A DNA stretch of 64,000 nt from Parelaphostrongylus tenuis (lineage: Eukaryota; Nematoda; Chromadorea; Rhabditida; Metastrongylidae), in the NCBI GenBank assembly GCA_019055375.1, contig JAHQIW010000218.1, forward strand, positions 1 through 64,000. The letters run 5' to 3'. The notes beneath the pieces are model-generated. The model worked only from the letters and a program-made list of their open reading frames with translations. It had not been told where the DNA came from and did no database searches. The position numbers and the translations under genes were made by a program. Positions 1 through 11,610 of the stretch are shown here, one piece after another. Position 1 is the stretch's first letter; each line of letters begins with the position of its first letter.

Positions 1-1431
1 CTTTTACACGCTATATAAGCACCGAATAGAACTAAAAAGAAATTAACTTTTGTAAAGACCAATGCACGATGAAGGCAGAGGGTAGAGACTGACCCCAATT
101 GTGCACAACTCCGCAGAAGCTAAAACAACAAAACAATTGTAACTACTGCTTCTCAAATGCCTTCTGTTCCTTCGAATGGATCAGGGATCATCAGGTACCA
201 AAAGCTCACTACCATTTTGTTGTGATGCAGATGTATTATCTACATTTCAGCTCCGCCTCCTTCAATAGGCCCTAGATTTGCGCCGCGCTTCGGCAGCGCA
301 ACCAGCGTTAGAGGTCGTGGGTGCAGCAACAGTTGGTCGTGCAAAAATCACTCCGCATGTGCGAAAGAAAAGCCATCATGGTAGTAGCCAGGGACCGTAA
401 GTTATTTGGTAACAACTTTCCCAAGAGTTCGGTAAAATATTACAACTATATTTTACAATGATTTAGGAGTGGTGGAACTCGAGCCAAACGTGCACGGCCA
501 TCATTTAAACCACCAACTCGTGCCAGAGGTGGTAAAGTGGGTCGCGCGGCACCATCACTCAACCCGATGTTGTTTCCGGTATAGGTTCAATCAGAAAACT
601 GTCTTGCTAGATTCACATCTTAACCCAGGCAATGATCACCTTATCCCAAGATTCGTGGTCATTGATTGCTTTTTTTATCCAGTGAGCTCCATATCGTTGA
701 TCTCAGCGATTTACTATTGATTTCTGTGAAGGTTAACACTTATCTCATGAATTTAACTCAATTTCACTACCTCGTTACTACCTCATTTGTACTTTCAATT
801 TCACTTTGGGCAGCTTTCATGTAGAGCTTTTTTTTTTAATTTCTCAAGTTTTCAAATTGATACCCCCAACATACAGTGTTGTGGGTTGAAATCTTCTTTC
901 TGTAATCAGTATGACTCTCGGTTCTCATGTGCGTGTGTAACATTATTGAATGAGATTGTGTCATGTAAATGTTGAGATAAAGCTTGTAAAGTTATCCAAG
1001 AGGTAAAACACTAACTCTTTTTTTCTCAAATGTTCTTTAGACAGGAAGACACCTAATAGTGAAGTAGATCTCAACCTTCGCATTTTTGGATAAGCTCTAA
1101 GAACTCTTGATCATCATCGCGCAACAGCGATGGTTCTAAGTAATAATTGTGGCTGGCTGAAAAATCATTTATTATTCTTGACCCAAAGCTAAAACATCAC
1201 CAAGTCCTGTCATATATATATGAAGACTCGGAATTAATAATGATATCGCGTCTACTGATTCATCATTATATCTGATAAGTGTTATCTGTGCCAACTTGTC
1301 ATTCATCATGACTTAAGAATAAGCCTACATCAGCAGCTGCATAGTTCAACAAGTGTGTACAACAACAGTTTCCAACTCTAATAATCACCTAGTTGTCCAA
1401 AACGCTTCTCAGCCCATCTTATGGACATTCA
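1..1431. other. No recognised feature
   Basis: I see no gene, RNA or repeat that I can name here. Open frames of up to 83 codons (469-720, plus) have no recognisable motif and look like chance in AT-rich DNA. Confidence 0.5.
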
Positions 1432-4400
1432 GACTGGGTGTGCTACAGCGATCATCCCAAGGTATAAACTGGGTGTGTCGTAATGGTCATCCGATGCTAT
1501 ACGCAGGGTGTGTGCCGTAGTAGTCATGCGAAAATATAAACAGGTTGTGCCGTAACGGTAATCCTGAGGTAAAACTGGGTGTACCTTGATAGTCATCCGA
1601 AGGCATAAACTGGGAGTACCGTAATGGTCATCCGAAGGTATGCACAGGGTGTGCCGTAACGGTCATTCGAAGGCACAGATGGTGTGCCGTAATAGTCATC
1701 CGATGGTATATACAGGGTGTGCCGTAATGATTATCCGAAGGAGTACACAATGTGTGCCGCAACTGTCATCCGAACGTAAAAAGTGGGTGTGGTGTAATGG
1801 TTATCCGAAGGTATGCACAGTGTATGCCGTAATGGTCATCGGAAGCTATAAACAGGGTGTGCCGTAATAGTCATCCGAGGTATACACACGTTGTGCCGTA
1901 AAGGTAATCCGCAGGTATAAAGTGGGTGTACCTTAATAGCCATCCGAAGACATAAAATGGGTGTGCCGTAATGGTCATCCGAAGGTTTTACACAGGGTTC
2001 ACCGTAATGGTCATCAGAAGGTATGAACTCGGTGTGCCGTAACGATCATCCGAAAGTATACACAGGGTGTGCCCATAAGGTCATCCGAAGATAAACAGAT
2101 TGTGCCGTAAGGGTCATCCGAAGATACACACAGGGTGTGCCGCAATAGTCATCCGAGGCATAATCTCGGTAGTGCTGTAATGGTCGTCCGAAGGTATGCA
2201 CAGGGGTGTGCCGTAATGGTCATCCGAGGGTATAAACAAGGAGTGCCTAATGGTCATCCGAAGGTATAAATTGGGTGTGCCGTAATGATTATCCTGAGGT
2301 GTACACAGTGTGTGCCGCAAATTTCATCCCGAAGGTAATAAGTGAGTGTGCAGTAATCGTCGTCCGAAGGTATGCACAGGGAAGTGACGTAATGGTCATA
2401 CGAAGGTATGCACAGAGTGTGCCGTAACGGCAATGCGAAGGTATAAAATGCGTTGTACCTTAGTAGTCATCCGAAGCATAAACTTGCTGCGCCGTAATGG
2501 TCGGCCCGAAGGTATAAGGAGGGTGTGCCGTAGTGGTTATCCGAGGGTATGAACAGGATGTGCCGTAATGGTCATCCAAACGTATAAACTGGGTGTGCCG
2601 TAATGATTATTCTGAGGTATACACAGTGTGTGCCGCAACTTTCATCCGAAGGTAATAAGTTGGTGTGTTGTAACGGTTGCCCGAAGGTATGCACAGGGCT
2701 GTGCCGTAATGGTCATCCGAAGCCATAAGCTGGGTGTGCCGTAGTGGTCATCGGAAGGTATAAAGAGGGTGTGCCGCAATAGTCATCCGAAAGTAATGAG
2801 TGGGTGTGCTGTAATGATCGTCCAAAGGTATGCACAGGGGTGTGCCGTAATGGTCATCCAAGGCTATGAACAGGAAGTGCCGTAATGGACATACGAAGGT
2901 ATGCACAATGTGTGCCGTAACGGTAATGCGAAGGTATAAACAGGGTGTGCCGTAATGGTCATCCGAAGGCATAAGATGGGTGTGCTGTAATGGTCATCCG
3001 AAGGTTTGCACAAGGTGTGCCGTAGTGGTCATCCGAAATTATAAACAAAGTGTGCCGTAGTGGTCATCGGAAAGTATAAACAGGGTGCGCCGTAATGGTC
3101 ATCCGAAGGCATAAGATGGGTGTGCTGGTAATGGTCATCCGAAGGTTTGCACAGGGTGTGCCGTAGTGGTCATCGGAAGGTATAAAACAGGGTGTGCCGT
3201 AATGGTCATTCGAAGGCATAAGCTGGGTGTGCCGTAATGGTCATCCGAAGGTATAAACAGGGTGTACCGTAATGATCATCCGAAGTTAAATTGTGCCGCA
3301 GCTTTCTTCCGAAGGTATTGAGTGGGTGAGGTGTAACGGTCGTCCGAAGGTATGCACAGGGGTGTGCCGTACATGGTCATTCGAGGGTATGAATAGGGTG
3401 GGCCGTAATGGTCATCCGAAGGCACAGAGGGGGTGTTCTGTAATAGTCATCCGAAGGTATGCAGAGGCTGTACCGTAGTGGTCAGCCGAAGGTATAAAAG
3501 AGGGTGTGCCGTATAGTCATGGGAAGGCATAAACTGGGTGGTGCCTCAATGGTCATCCGAAATTATAAACAGGGTGTGCCTTAGTGTTCATCGGAAGGTA
3601 TAAACAGGTATGCCATAATGGTCATACGAAGGCATAAGCTGGGTGTGCGGTAATGGCCATCCGAAGGTATAACCTGGGTGTGCCGTAATGATTATCCTGA
3701 GGTGTACACAGTGTGTGCCGCAACTTTCATCCGAAGGTAGTAAGTGGGTTTGCTGTAATGTTCATCCGAAAGTATACACAGGGTGTGCCGTAATGGTCAT
3801 CCGAAGGAACTCAGGGTGTACCGTAATAGTCATCCGATGGTATATACAGGGTGTGCCGTAATGATTATCCGAAAGTATACACAGGCTGTGCCGTGACGGT
3901 CATCCGAAGGTATACACAGGCTGTGCCGCAATAGTCATCCGAGGGTATGAAGAGGGTGTGCCGTAATGGTCATATGAAGGTATGCACAGGGTGTGCCGTA
4001 ATGGTAATGCGAAGGTATAAAATGGGTGTAACTTAGTAGTCTTCCGAAGGAATTAACTGGGTGTGCCGTAATGGTCATCCGAAGGTATAAAGTGGGTGTG
4101 CCGTAATGGTCATCCAAAGGTATGCCTAGGTTGTGCCGTAACGGTAATCAGAATGTATAAATTGGGTGTACCTTATTAGTCATCCGAAGGTATAAACTGT
4201 GTGTGCCGTAATGGTCATCCGAAGTCATGCACAGGGTGTGCCGTTGTAGTTATCAAAAGGTATAAATTGGATGTGCTATAGCAATCATCCGAAAGTTGAC
4301 ACAGGTTGGGCCGTAACGGCCATCCGAAGGTACACACAAGGTGTGCCTCAATAGTCATCCGAGGTACAGTCTGGGTGTGCTGTAATGGTCATCCGAAGGT

Positions 4401-4715
4401 ATAAACTGGGTGTCCGTAATGATTATCCTAAGGTGTACGCAGTGTGTGCCGCAACTTTTATCCAAAGGCAATAAGTGGGTTTGCTGTAATGTTCGTCCGA
4501 AGGTATGCACAGGGAGTGTCGCAATAGTCATCCGAGGTATAATCTGGGTGTGCTGTAATGGTCATCCGAGGGTATAAACGTGGTGTATCGTTGTGGTAAT
4601 CCGAAGGTATAAACAGGGTGTGCCGTTGTGGTCATCCGAATGCATAAACTTAGTGTGATTCTCAAGGTGTGGGGTGGGTGTGCTATAATATTCGTCTCAA
4701 TGTATAGAGTGAGTG
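1432..4715. repeat. 35-bp minisatellite array, about 94 units
   Basis: The stretch is a tandem array of a 35-bp unit whose core reads GTGTGCCGTAATGGTCATCC followed by GAAGGTATAAACAGG. About 3.28 kb at 35 bp gives roughly 94 units; many differ by substitutions or one-base indels. A distinctive unit pair (GATTATCCTGAGG followed by GCCGCAACTTTCATCC and GTAATAAGTGGG) returns near 2,285, 2,605, 3,690 and 4,420. The array therefore has higher-order structure, pointing to block duplication. Short open frames on both strands inside it are by-products of the repeat and not genes. Confidence 0.97.
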
Positions 4716-5766
4716 TGTTGTAATATTGTATTTGTTAGTCGATACTAAGTTATAGCCACTCCTATTTCTTATGTGCGCTACGGTAGGAGAGATAACGAAC
4801 CAGGATATTCTTATTGCTTAGCTTTCGTCACCACTTCGTAATGTTACCGGTACCGTATAAGTTTATTTGCACGTTCAAGAATGTTGGTCATAGATTTTTC
4901 GGTGTCTTGCTGGTGAATATTATGTACTCCGACTGTTCATTCAACTACCTAAAGCCTCTGTACACCCCTCTTGAATGGAGCGAATAACCAAACAATCATC
5001 GACATATCTACAATAAATGGCCGGAGATCAATTGCTGGGGCTGGCTCCAGAGTTAAGCGGGAGAAGAAAGCGGCTTGGAGTGATTTAGAAACATCGAGTA
5101 TGTGTTGAGGTGAGTAAAGACTCTGACTTATAATAACTTACGACCGTCGACAATATAGATGACGAATAACGACTCCATGCCTATGTAATCGGCTCAAGCT
5201 TGTTCTTGCCATGGCGTATGCTTTACAATATGATTGCTATATGTACAGAGCAAAGGACCACTAGGCAGTAGTGAATGCGTGGCCGAAAGGATGGCGCTAG
5301 AAGTGTCTCGAATCTCACAAATAGGATAAATGATCTGAAGTTCTGATATAAGGCAGAAATCGAAAATCAAGGACGCGTTCCATACATCATACTTTCAAAG
5401 ATAAGGTGGTCAAACACTCAGTGCGTTTCAACAACAACCGATGGACGACAGCCGACCGCCAATTCTGTAGTCCTGTATTCTCACAAAAAGCTTCAGAGGA
5501 AGAGGTGATTCTCAATGAATTCCTGATGGAGAAGCATCCATTAGGGCTGTTTTTGCGTCTTATAGGGTAAAATGGAAATTTCACTTCCATCCTTTCGACC
5601 GATTTTTATAGACCTTGCTTAAACAATCATGATCTGATAAAAATATAATCATCTGGTAAAGGAGTATAGCCTTCAAGGATCGACTTTTTCGAGGAAGGGT
5701 GGTATTGATGAGTCTCGATAAGACAAATCAGGCGCCTGGAAATCGCACTTAGACCATTGCTCAAAG
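4716..5766. other. No recognised feature
   Basis: Unique-looking sequence between the minisatellite and the 37-bp triplication. No motif recognised in any frame. Confidence 0.4.
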
Positions 5767-5877
5767 CATGTAATATTCTTATCAGGAAACTTCCTTGTTC
5801 CCCCATGTAATATTCTTATCAGGAAACTTCCTTGTTCCCCCATGTAATATTCTTATCAGGAAACTTCCTTGTTCCCC
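5767..5877. repeat. Three perfect tandem copies of a 37-bp unit
   Basis: A unit starting CATGTAATATTCTTATCAGG and ending CTTGTTCCCC is repeated three times without a mismatch (37 x 3 = 111 bp). The lack of divergence suggests a very recent expansion or an assembly effect. Confidence 0.95.
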
Positions 5878-7460
5878 GCTCGGGTCACCCACCGATGAGC
5901 GGTACGATAAATGCTACAGATGATTTAATGTGAATAGAATCTCCTGTAGAGCATTGATTATGCATTTCCTGGAAGGATGAGACGAGTATTCTTCTCCTGT
6001 TTGAGCTCTAAAATACCGCATGTCACCCAACAAATTTGTGTATATAGTTATGCCATTCCGTTACTGAAACGGTAAAATAATGAACTCTTCTAATCCAGTA
6101 GTTGTCAGCTTAACCGTGTTTACTGCCGAAGTATGCTTAGTCATGATATATATTGCCGATCAAAGTGTTGACGGTTAGATGCTGACGTATGCGAGAGCTG
6201 AAATGTTTGTGAATTCTGAAGTTTCTCTTTTTGAGATGTTGAAAAACCTTCATCATATTTAATATGTCGGTATTTTTTGAAGAAAAGACACAATTCAACC
6301 CTACATCTTAGAAAGAGTCTTAATTTGAAAACACTCAAGGTCGTAAAAATTTCATGGTGAAAGAACAAAGGATAATGCTATTACCAAAATCGAGCCAAGA
6401 GAATGCATCATGATAATGATTAGCAGTGGCTAACTGACGTTGATAGTCAGTGCTGTAATCATTTCAGGCAAATCTGGTACTAATTTATTGACCTCGAAAA
6501 GATGGGAGACTTATTGAATTCGAGCAGCCTAGTCGACCTAAAGCTGTGCATCGCAGGGGACATCTGACCGTCGCTCTATAAGAGTAGGACCCTACACTAT
6601 GCTTATAAATACGCAAAAACTGCAAATAACAATTGCTATGGGTTAACCTTATAAAAGTTTTTGAAAAATTGAAGAGATCCTAAGTGTTTAGTTTGAAAGT
6701 GATTTGTGACATTCATTATCCGTGAGATTTGTTTAGGTTTCCCACATTGACTGTCTCCCATTAAAAGCCTCTATTTTCATATCATTTACTTCGCTGCTAT
6801 TATTGTTATTGATAATTTCAATTGTTAGTTGCTCACTTTTGGATAATGCCAAAGGCTTTCACCGAACGGCAGATGGCCCCCTTTCAGTAGATTTTACGTC
6901 TCCATATCAAGACCAAACTATGTTCGTTCAAAAGAAAAGCTGTGACTGTGCTGATTTGTGAAATATTGCAATGTTGCTAATGTTCCATAACAATTATGGT
7001 CTTGTGTGAAGATTATATCACTAAGAGAACAGAAAAGCACAAAAGAGTAGATTACCGTACATCATATTTAAAAATTAGTGAAATTCTCAGACCATTTGAT
7101 GACTCATATAATTGAAAGTGTTACATTTTTTATCGCTTTGCTACAATACTTTCCTTACTGAGATTTCTCACCACTGATCTCGATTAGAAAGCAAGATGAT
7201 CGCCGAACTCGGCAAAAGATTTTTTTCTGCTTCTTTCAACGAACTCTCAGTTGTTTCTGCCAGTACTTCTACTACTCAATCATTGTTACTTCTCACCAAT
7301 ATTGAATCACCTATTTGAATGTCTTTTGGATATTGAGCTTTGTAAGGTGCAGAAAAAGTTCTGTTTTTTTTAATCAGATATTTTAATAGTGAAAACTACT
7401 GCATAAACAAATGATGTCATTTAGCTGGAGGAACCTGCGTTTATTAGATCAAAAGTTATA
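5878..7460. other. No recognised feature
   Basis: AT-rich sequence with only short chance open frames. Nothing I can assign. Confidence 0.4.
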
Positions 7461-7469
7461 GCAATAAAC

Positions 7470-7985
7470 AAAAAACCTACAAAAAATTTTTAAAATTACC
7501 TTTTTTGGCCTCTAAACATTTACGAAGCCGGCTGTGAAAACTTTCAACGGTGCTGGCACTCGTTTCCACCGTGATCTTGTCTCAAGCGCATATCAAAGCC
7601 ATTTTGAGCGCGTCTTCGCTATTGTAGTGAGTAGCCGAGACATCTTTCTTCAATATGTACCACACCGATTAATTCACTTATTAAAATCCGGCGAGTTTGA
7701 CGACCAAATGCTCCTGCGCAAAAAGCCTGGAAACACCTTTTGACAAATGGCAATCCATTGAGCAGGCCGAATGCGCAGTTCAGTCTTGCTGAAGCGTATA
7801 TCACTCGGTGCCAAAATGTTGGGCACTCCAAGGTTTCAATGCGCTCTGTGAAACTTGCTGTTAATAGCTGGCAGAGTTGATTATGACATTTCTATTGATG
7901 ACGAGCAACGACGTCTTTACGGTGGCGCAAAAGCCGGCCCAGACCATCTCAGAAAACAGAAATTTGACTGTGATTAATGATTTTT
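7470..7985 (-). pseudogene. Tc1/mariner-superfamily transposase C-terminal relic
   Basis: Read on the minus strand, the decayed frame shows landmarks of the C-terminal half of a Tc1/mariner transposase in the expected order. A block LQQD..AHSA corresponds to the family's QQDxAPxHT, which holds the second catalytic Asp. VWYILKKDVSATHYNS follows, corresponding to DYxVWxxLE. Next comes DKITVE and then ESFHSRLRKCLEAK before a stop near 7,475. Stop codons interrupt the frame (for example just before DKITVE), and the N-terminal DNA-binding half was not found. The family is assigned from remembered motif order, not a search. The copy is clearly dead; its terminal inverted repeats were not located. 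Confidence 0.6.
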
Positions 7986-8356
7986 GCTACTGCAAACTTC
8001 TGCTCACCCTTCTTGAAAAGTTGATGTTGATTCACGACTGATAATAGACAAATAAATAAAACATGTTCTCGATCGAAGTTGAACAGACAATACAATAAAA
8101 TTATTAGTGTTAATAAATAACACTATGATGGCTAAAATCAACAATATACAAGGTTATTACGGCTCTTTCTGCGCCCGCACATAGCAGACACGAGAGAATT
8201 ATAAGAATTATTATCTGTGAACAAATAATAGTGAAAACCAACACGCTAATACTTTAGGCTTCCTTGTTTAGTGAGCAGTTGTATGAAAAAGCAGTTTTGA
8301 TGAAAATTTAAATCTTAAAACAGACTACTGAGCTTATCAATATGATTAGTACAATT

Positions 8357-9166
8357 CAGTTATGAGAGGACAGATGAAAAATCGATCCCATTCCCTGGAG
8401 AGGAAATTTTCATAGGAGTGCTCCTAACCAAATCAAAGCTTAAAATTGAGACTATAGCCCCACGTCGCCGGTTTTCAAGAAAGAGTTTTTTGGGTGTTGC
8501 TACAGGAAGGAATCTCTTACGTTGCAGACGCTCATATTTTTCGCCAGACAGAGCTCTTTTTTTTTGAACCATTGGTAATTATTCGATAGAGTAGTCGTTT
8601 CTCAATCCAACGCTGTGCTTATATTCTCAAAAGACCGTTCCTGTGAAACGCAGCAGGTAAAATAAGTTGAATACCTATCTGCGATCAAGAACCTCTTTGG
8701 CCGAATCACGTGCGTGTGAGTGAAGCGGTCACCTGAACTGCTGACGCGATACTTTTGAACGCGCACATGTGTCCAGACAGTCGATGGTCGTCGCGTCATC
8801 GAACGTGACAGCCTCACGCACACGCACGTGCATTGGCCAAAGAGGTTTTTTATTGCAGATGAAGATTCAACCTACTTGAGCTGCATTTTGGAGAAACTGC
8901 CTGTCCAAGATATAAACACAGTGTTGGAATCAGAAACGATTACGCCATCGACTGATTACTATTAGTCCAAAGAAAGAGACCTGTCCATCGAGAAAGAGTC
9001 TGCAGCACAAGAAATCTCCTTCTGCAGTAACGTCGAAAAAGTTTTTTCTGAAAACCAGTAACGTGGAGCTGTAGCATCAAGTCCATTTGAAATGGTTACT
9101 AACACTCCTATAAAAAGTTCCTCTCCAGCAAATGAGATTGGTTTTTCATTTGTCTCCTCATGACTG
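8357..9166. mobile_element. 810-bp foldback (palindromic) element F1
   Basis: Almost the whole segment is one inverted repeat. The left arm begins CAGTTATGAGAGGACAGATG; the complement of the right arm begins CAGTCATGAGGAGACAAATG. Matching continues through TTCATAGGAGTG, the CCACGT..CTGGTTTTC block and CCAACGCTGTG, into ACCTCTTTGGCC with CACGTGCGTGTG close to the centre. The spacer is about 90 bp near 8,730-8,815. No transposase is present, so it is a non-autonomous foldback or MITE-like element. A related element lies at 37,830-38,470, and a fragment of the same family is seen near 62,920-62,990. Confidence 0.85.
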
Positions 9167-9422
9167 GAAAAAGCCGGGCGATTTTTTTTTGTTTTAACAG
9201 TGCAGAAACTTAGCTTATTTTTACATCGGAACGGTAATTAACAACATCAACAGCATTTGTTTTCCGATCGTCAGTTATTTTTAACTTAGATTTCATATGA
9301 AATTCTGATTTTGTACGCTGGACACACCCGAGTTGATGCCACTCTGAGGATGGTAGACTGTTAGGAAAGTCGAGAAAACTTACCTTGATTAGCTGACGCG
9401 AGGTTGGTAAAGTAGTCATTGT
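9167..9422. other. Spacer, nothing recognised
   Basis: Short AT-rich sequence between two inverted repeats. No feature recognised. Confidence 0.4.
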
Positions 9423-9427
9423 AATTC

Positions 9428-9463
9428 GGCCGACGTTTCGGCGACTTGCTTTCTTCAGAGCGT
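9428..9463 (-). ncRNA. Hammerhead-like motif, minus strand
   Basis: On the minus strand the order is CTGAAGA (fits CUGANGA), a short weak helix II segment ending CGCC, GAAA, and then CGTC, which offers a GUC cleavage triplet. Flanking GCT and GGC can close helix I with one wobble pair. Helix II is poor, so activity is doubtful. Confidence 0.45.
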
Positions 9464-9522
9464 GGGCGTATGTAGTATTAGTCCCAATAGTAAAAGTATA
9501 AGACTAATACTACATACGCCCA

Positions 9523-9557
9523 GGCTCTAAAGAAGGCGGTTCGTCGAAACGTCAGCC
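9523..9557 (+). ncRNA. Mutated hammerhead-like motif, plus strand
   Basis: The order is GGCT, CTAAAGA, a helix II segment, GAAA, CGTC and AGCC. Helix I (GGCT with AGCC) pairs perfectly and the GUC site is kept. The invariant G5 of CUGANGA is A, so this copy should be inactive. Confidence 0.5.
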
Positions 9558-9600
9558 GGTTTACTACGACTACTTTACCAACCCCGTGTCAGCTAATCAA

Positions 9601-11031
9601 TATAAAATTTCTCGGTTTTCATATATCAATTAATATTGCCGAGGTTTATAGAAAGTCGAACTTTCGAATTGTTAGGATATTGTTAGCTAAAATAACAATT
9701 GCTGTTAAAGAGGAACAGTATTGATAAAAAATGTGGCGGTAATAGCAATAGTAATGATGACTGGGAACTAAGATCAATAGATAATATGCTAGGTAATAGC
9801 AATTGATGAGTATTACAATGGCACTAAACAAAGTGGAGTAAGTGCAAAGTGGTAGTTTAAAATGCCTTGCTATGCTTACACGACCCTTAGTCGATATGTG
9901 TGTGGTACTTAGCAAGCCCTTCATCTAATCCTGATTGCCAAACTGAAACAAAACTTCTTTCGAAAAATAAAAAATACTGACCTGGTACATAGGTAGGCTT
10001 TTTTAAATACTATGTAGGCCAGATATGCATTTCATAAAGTCATCTCCAAGATGCTTGATCAAGTCAACGGCTTTTTCGAATCCTGATGGAATTCAATGAT
10101 CCAAAGCACTTGATTCTTATCTTTACAAAACTATTTCGGTTTATTAATCAAAAAGATTTGGATACTGAGCTATTGATTGCTCTGCTCGTTGTAATTTTTA
10201 TACTTGTCTGAATTATTTGAGTTTTGGTAGACATAGACTTTTTTGCAATATTCTCCAACTATTTTGGCTTAATGCATTGCATCCTTTTTGTCTCTGGTTT
10301 GTTATTGGACGCCAACATTTAAAAGCTGCTGTCAAATTGAAAATTCTTGCAAATGGATACTCTAAATGGACAATTAAGAGATAATTACGGTTGTTTCTCG
10401 TTTCAATCAAGCCAATTGTCTAAACAGCGTAGATACGTAAATAAAGGAAATATAAATACAAATCCACTATCTGGAGCTCGCATAAAACCGCAAGTAGGTT
10501 TCTAGAAGGTTGCCAAGTACATAAATATTTCACATTTATTTACTGAATCCACACAATTTTCGTCACATATTTTGCGTTGATCCGAGCACTTCTTGCATTT
10601 GATTCGTTTCATCGCAATTCTCATCGAAAATAGCTTTTGATTTGAGAGCGCATTCATCTGCCGTTGAATGATCTTCGTCTCCTTAGCCGTTAAATGATTT
10701 TCGTCTCCTTAATAAATAACAAATATATATTAATAAATACCTCGAATAATAATCGACTAGATTATCCCATGAATGATAGGGCAACTCTGTGCAAGCATTC
10801 CCACGTCTTCACCAGAAGTAGCCACTAGCTTTTTGGATTGAAGAAAGTCCTTCCAAAAGTAGTCTCCTTCAGAAATGTCGATCCTAGAGTGGTACGAGAC
10901 CTGTTTAGCGTAGAACAAAGTTAAATCTGCAACCGTGCACATACTTCTATAGTGTTCCCTTTCCGCTACGCTTTTGGTTCTGATAACTCATTTACATATA
11001 TAAAAACCAAGTTATCTTGAACATAATTCTT
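9601..11031. other. No gene recognised; SINE tail near 10,570-10,640
   Basis: Mostly unassigned AT-rich DNA. CACTTCTTGCATTTGATTCG near 10,588 matches the tail of the S2 SINE family seen at 24.7, 38.9 and 54.9 kb. Confidence 0.4.
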
Positions 11032-11077
11032 TGAGCCACGTATGTCAGTGCTCTGTCAAGGAGGGCTGACTTATAGA

Positions 11078-11120
11078 GCCCGATACAGGTGTTTCGATCT
11101 TGCGATCTCGTCAGTCGCGC
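11078..11120 (-). ncRNA. Hammerhead ribozyme motif, type I, 317-bp family
   Basis: Minus strand order: GCGCGA, CTGACGA, a GATC-GCAA-GATC hairpin (helix II with GNRA loop), GAAA, a short helix III CACCTGT, A as H17, then TCGGGC. All core positions of CUGANGA and GAAA are intact. Helix I has one mismatch (GCGCGA where the pairing partner expects GCCCGA). Confidence 0.7.
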
Positions 11121-11394
11121 AGTTACTCTTTCTCGTCTTTTGCTAATCTCTGTGGGTGCTCCAGTCCCCACACTAAGAGTTAGCGACGACGAACGTTTTA
11201 CATCCTATGTCCAGTGAAATTCTCACCGAACACAGAGTGTTGTACACTCGATTGCTCGTGGCTAATATATTCAAAATATCATATCTTTCGATTCGAGTGT
11301 TTTCTCAAGACCACAGCTCAAATTTCAATAGGCCTGCTAATAATTTTTTGAGCCACGCATGTCAGTGGTCTGTTAAGGAAGGCTGACTTATAGA

Positions 11395-11436
11395 GCCCGA
11401 TACACGTGTTTCGATCTTGCGATCTCGTCAGTCAAT
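11395..11436 (-). ncRNA. Hammerhead motif with broken helix I
   Basis: The core (CTGACGA, GATC-GCAA-GATC, GAAA, ACACGTGT) is complete on the minus strand. Where the 5' strand of helix I should lie, the sequence has switched to the inverted copy, so helix I cannot form as in the other copies. The breakpoint lies next to the CTGACGA box. Confidence 0.6.
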
Positions 11437-11567
11437 CGAGTGTACAACACTCTATGTTCGGTGAGATTTTTCACTGGACATAGAGTGTAAAACGTTCTTA
11501 GTCGCTAACCCTTATTGTGGGGACTGGAGCACCCACAGACATTAGCAAAAGACGAAAAAGGGTAACA

Positions 11568-11610
11568 GCCCGACTGACGAGATTGCAAGATCAAAACACG
11601 TGTATCGGGC
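11568..11610 (+). ncRNA. Hammerhead motif with mutated G12
   Basis: Helix I (GCCCGA with TCGGGC), CTGACGA and the helix III ACACGTGT are intact. The GAAA box reads AAAA, losing the invariant G12, and one loop-closing base of helix II also differs. Probably inactive. Confidence 0.6.

Larger units (their letters stand above)
9423..9600. repeat. Inverted repeat with a hammerhead-like motif in each arm
   Basis: The arms mirror each other around about 9,500; AGTATTAGTC meets GACTAATACT, and GTATGTAGTATTAG recurs inverted. The outward parts contain the core described in the two ribozyme entries within this range. The arrangement resembles the inverted terminal repeats of Penelope-like elements, but no coding part is present here. 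Confidence 0.7.

Noticed and set aside
1640..4117. Open frames on both strands inside the minisatellite
   Set aside because: They arise because the 35-bp unit is free of stops in some frames. The peptides are repetitive and differ by strand, with no domain or start context.
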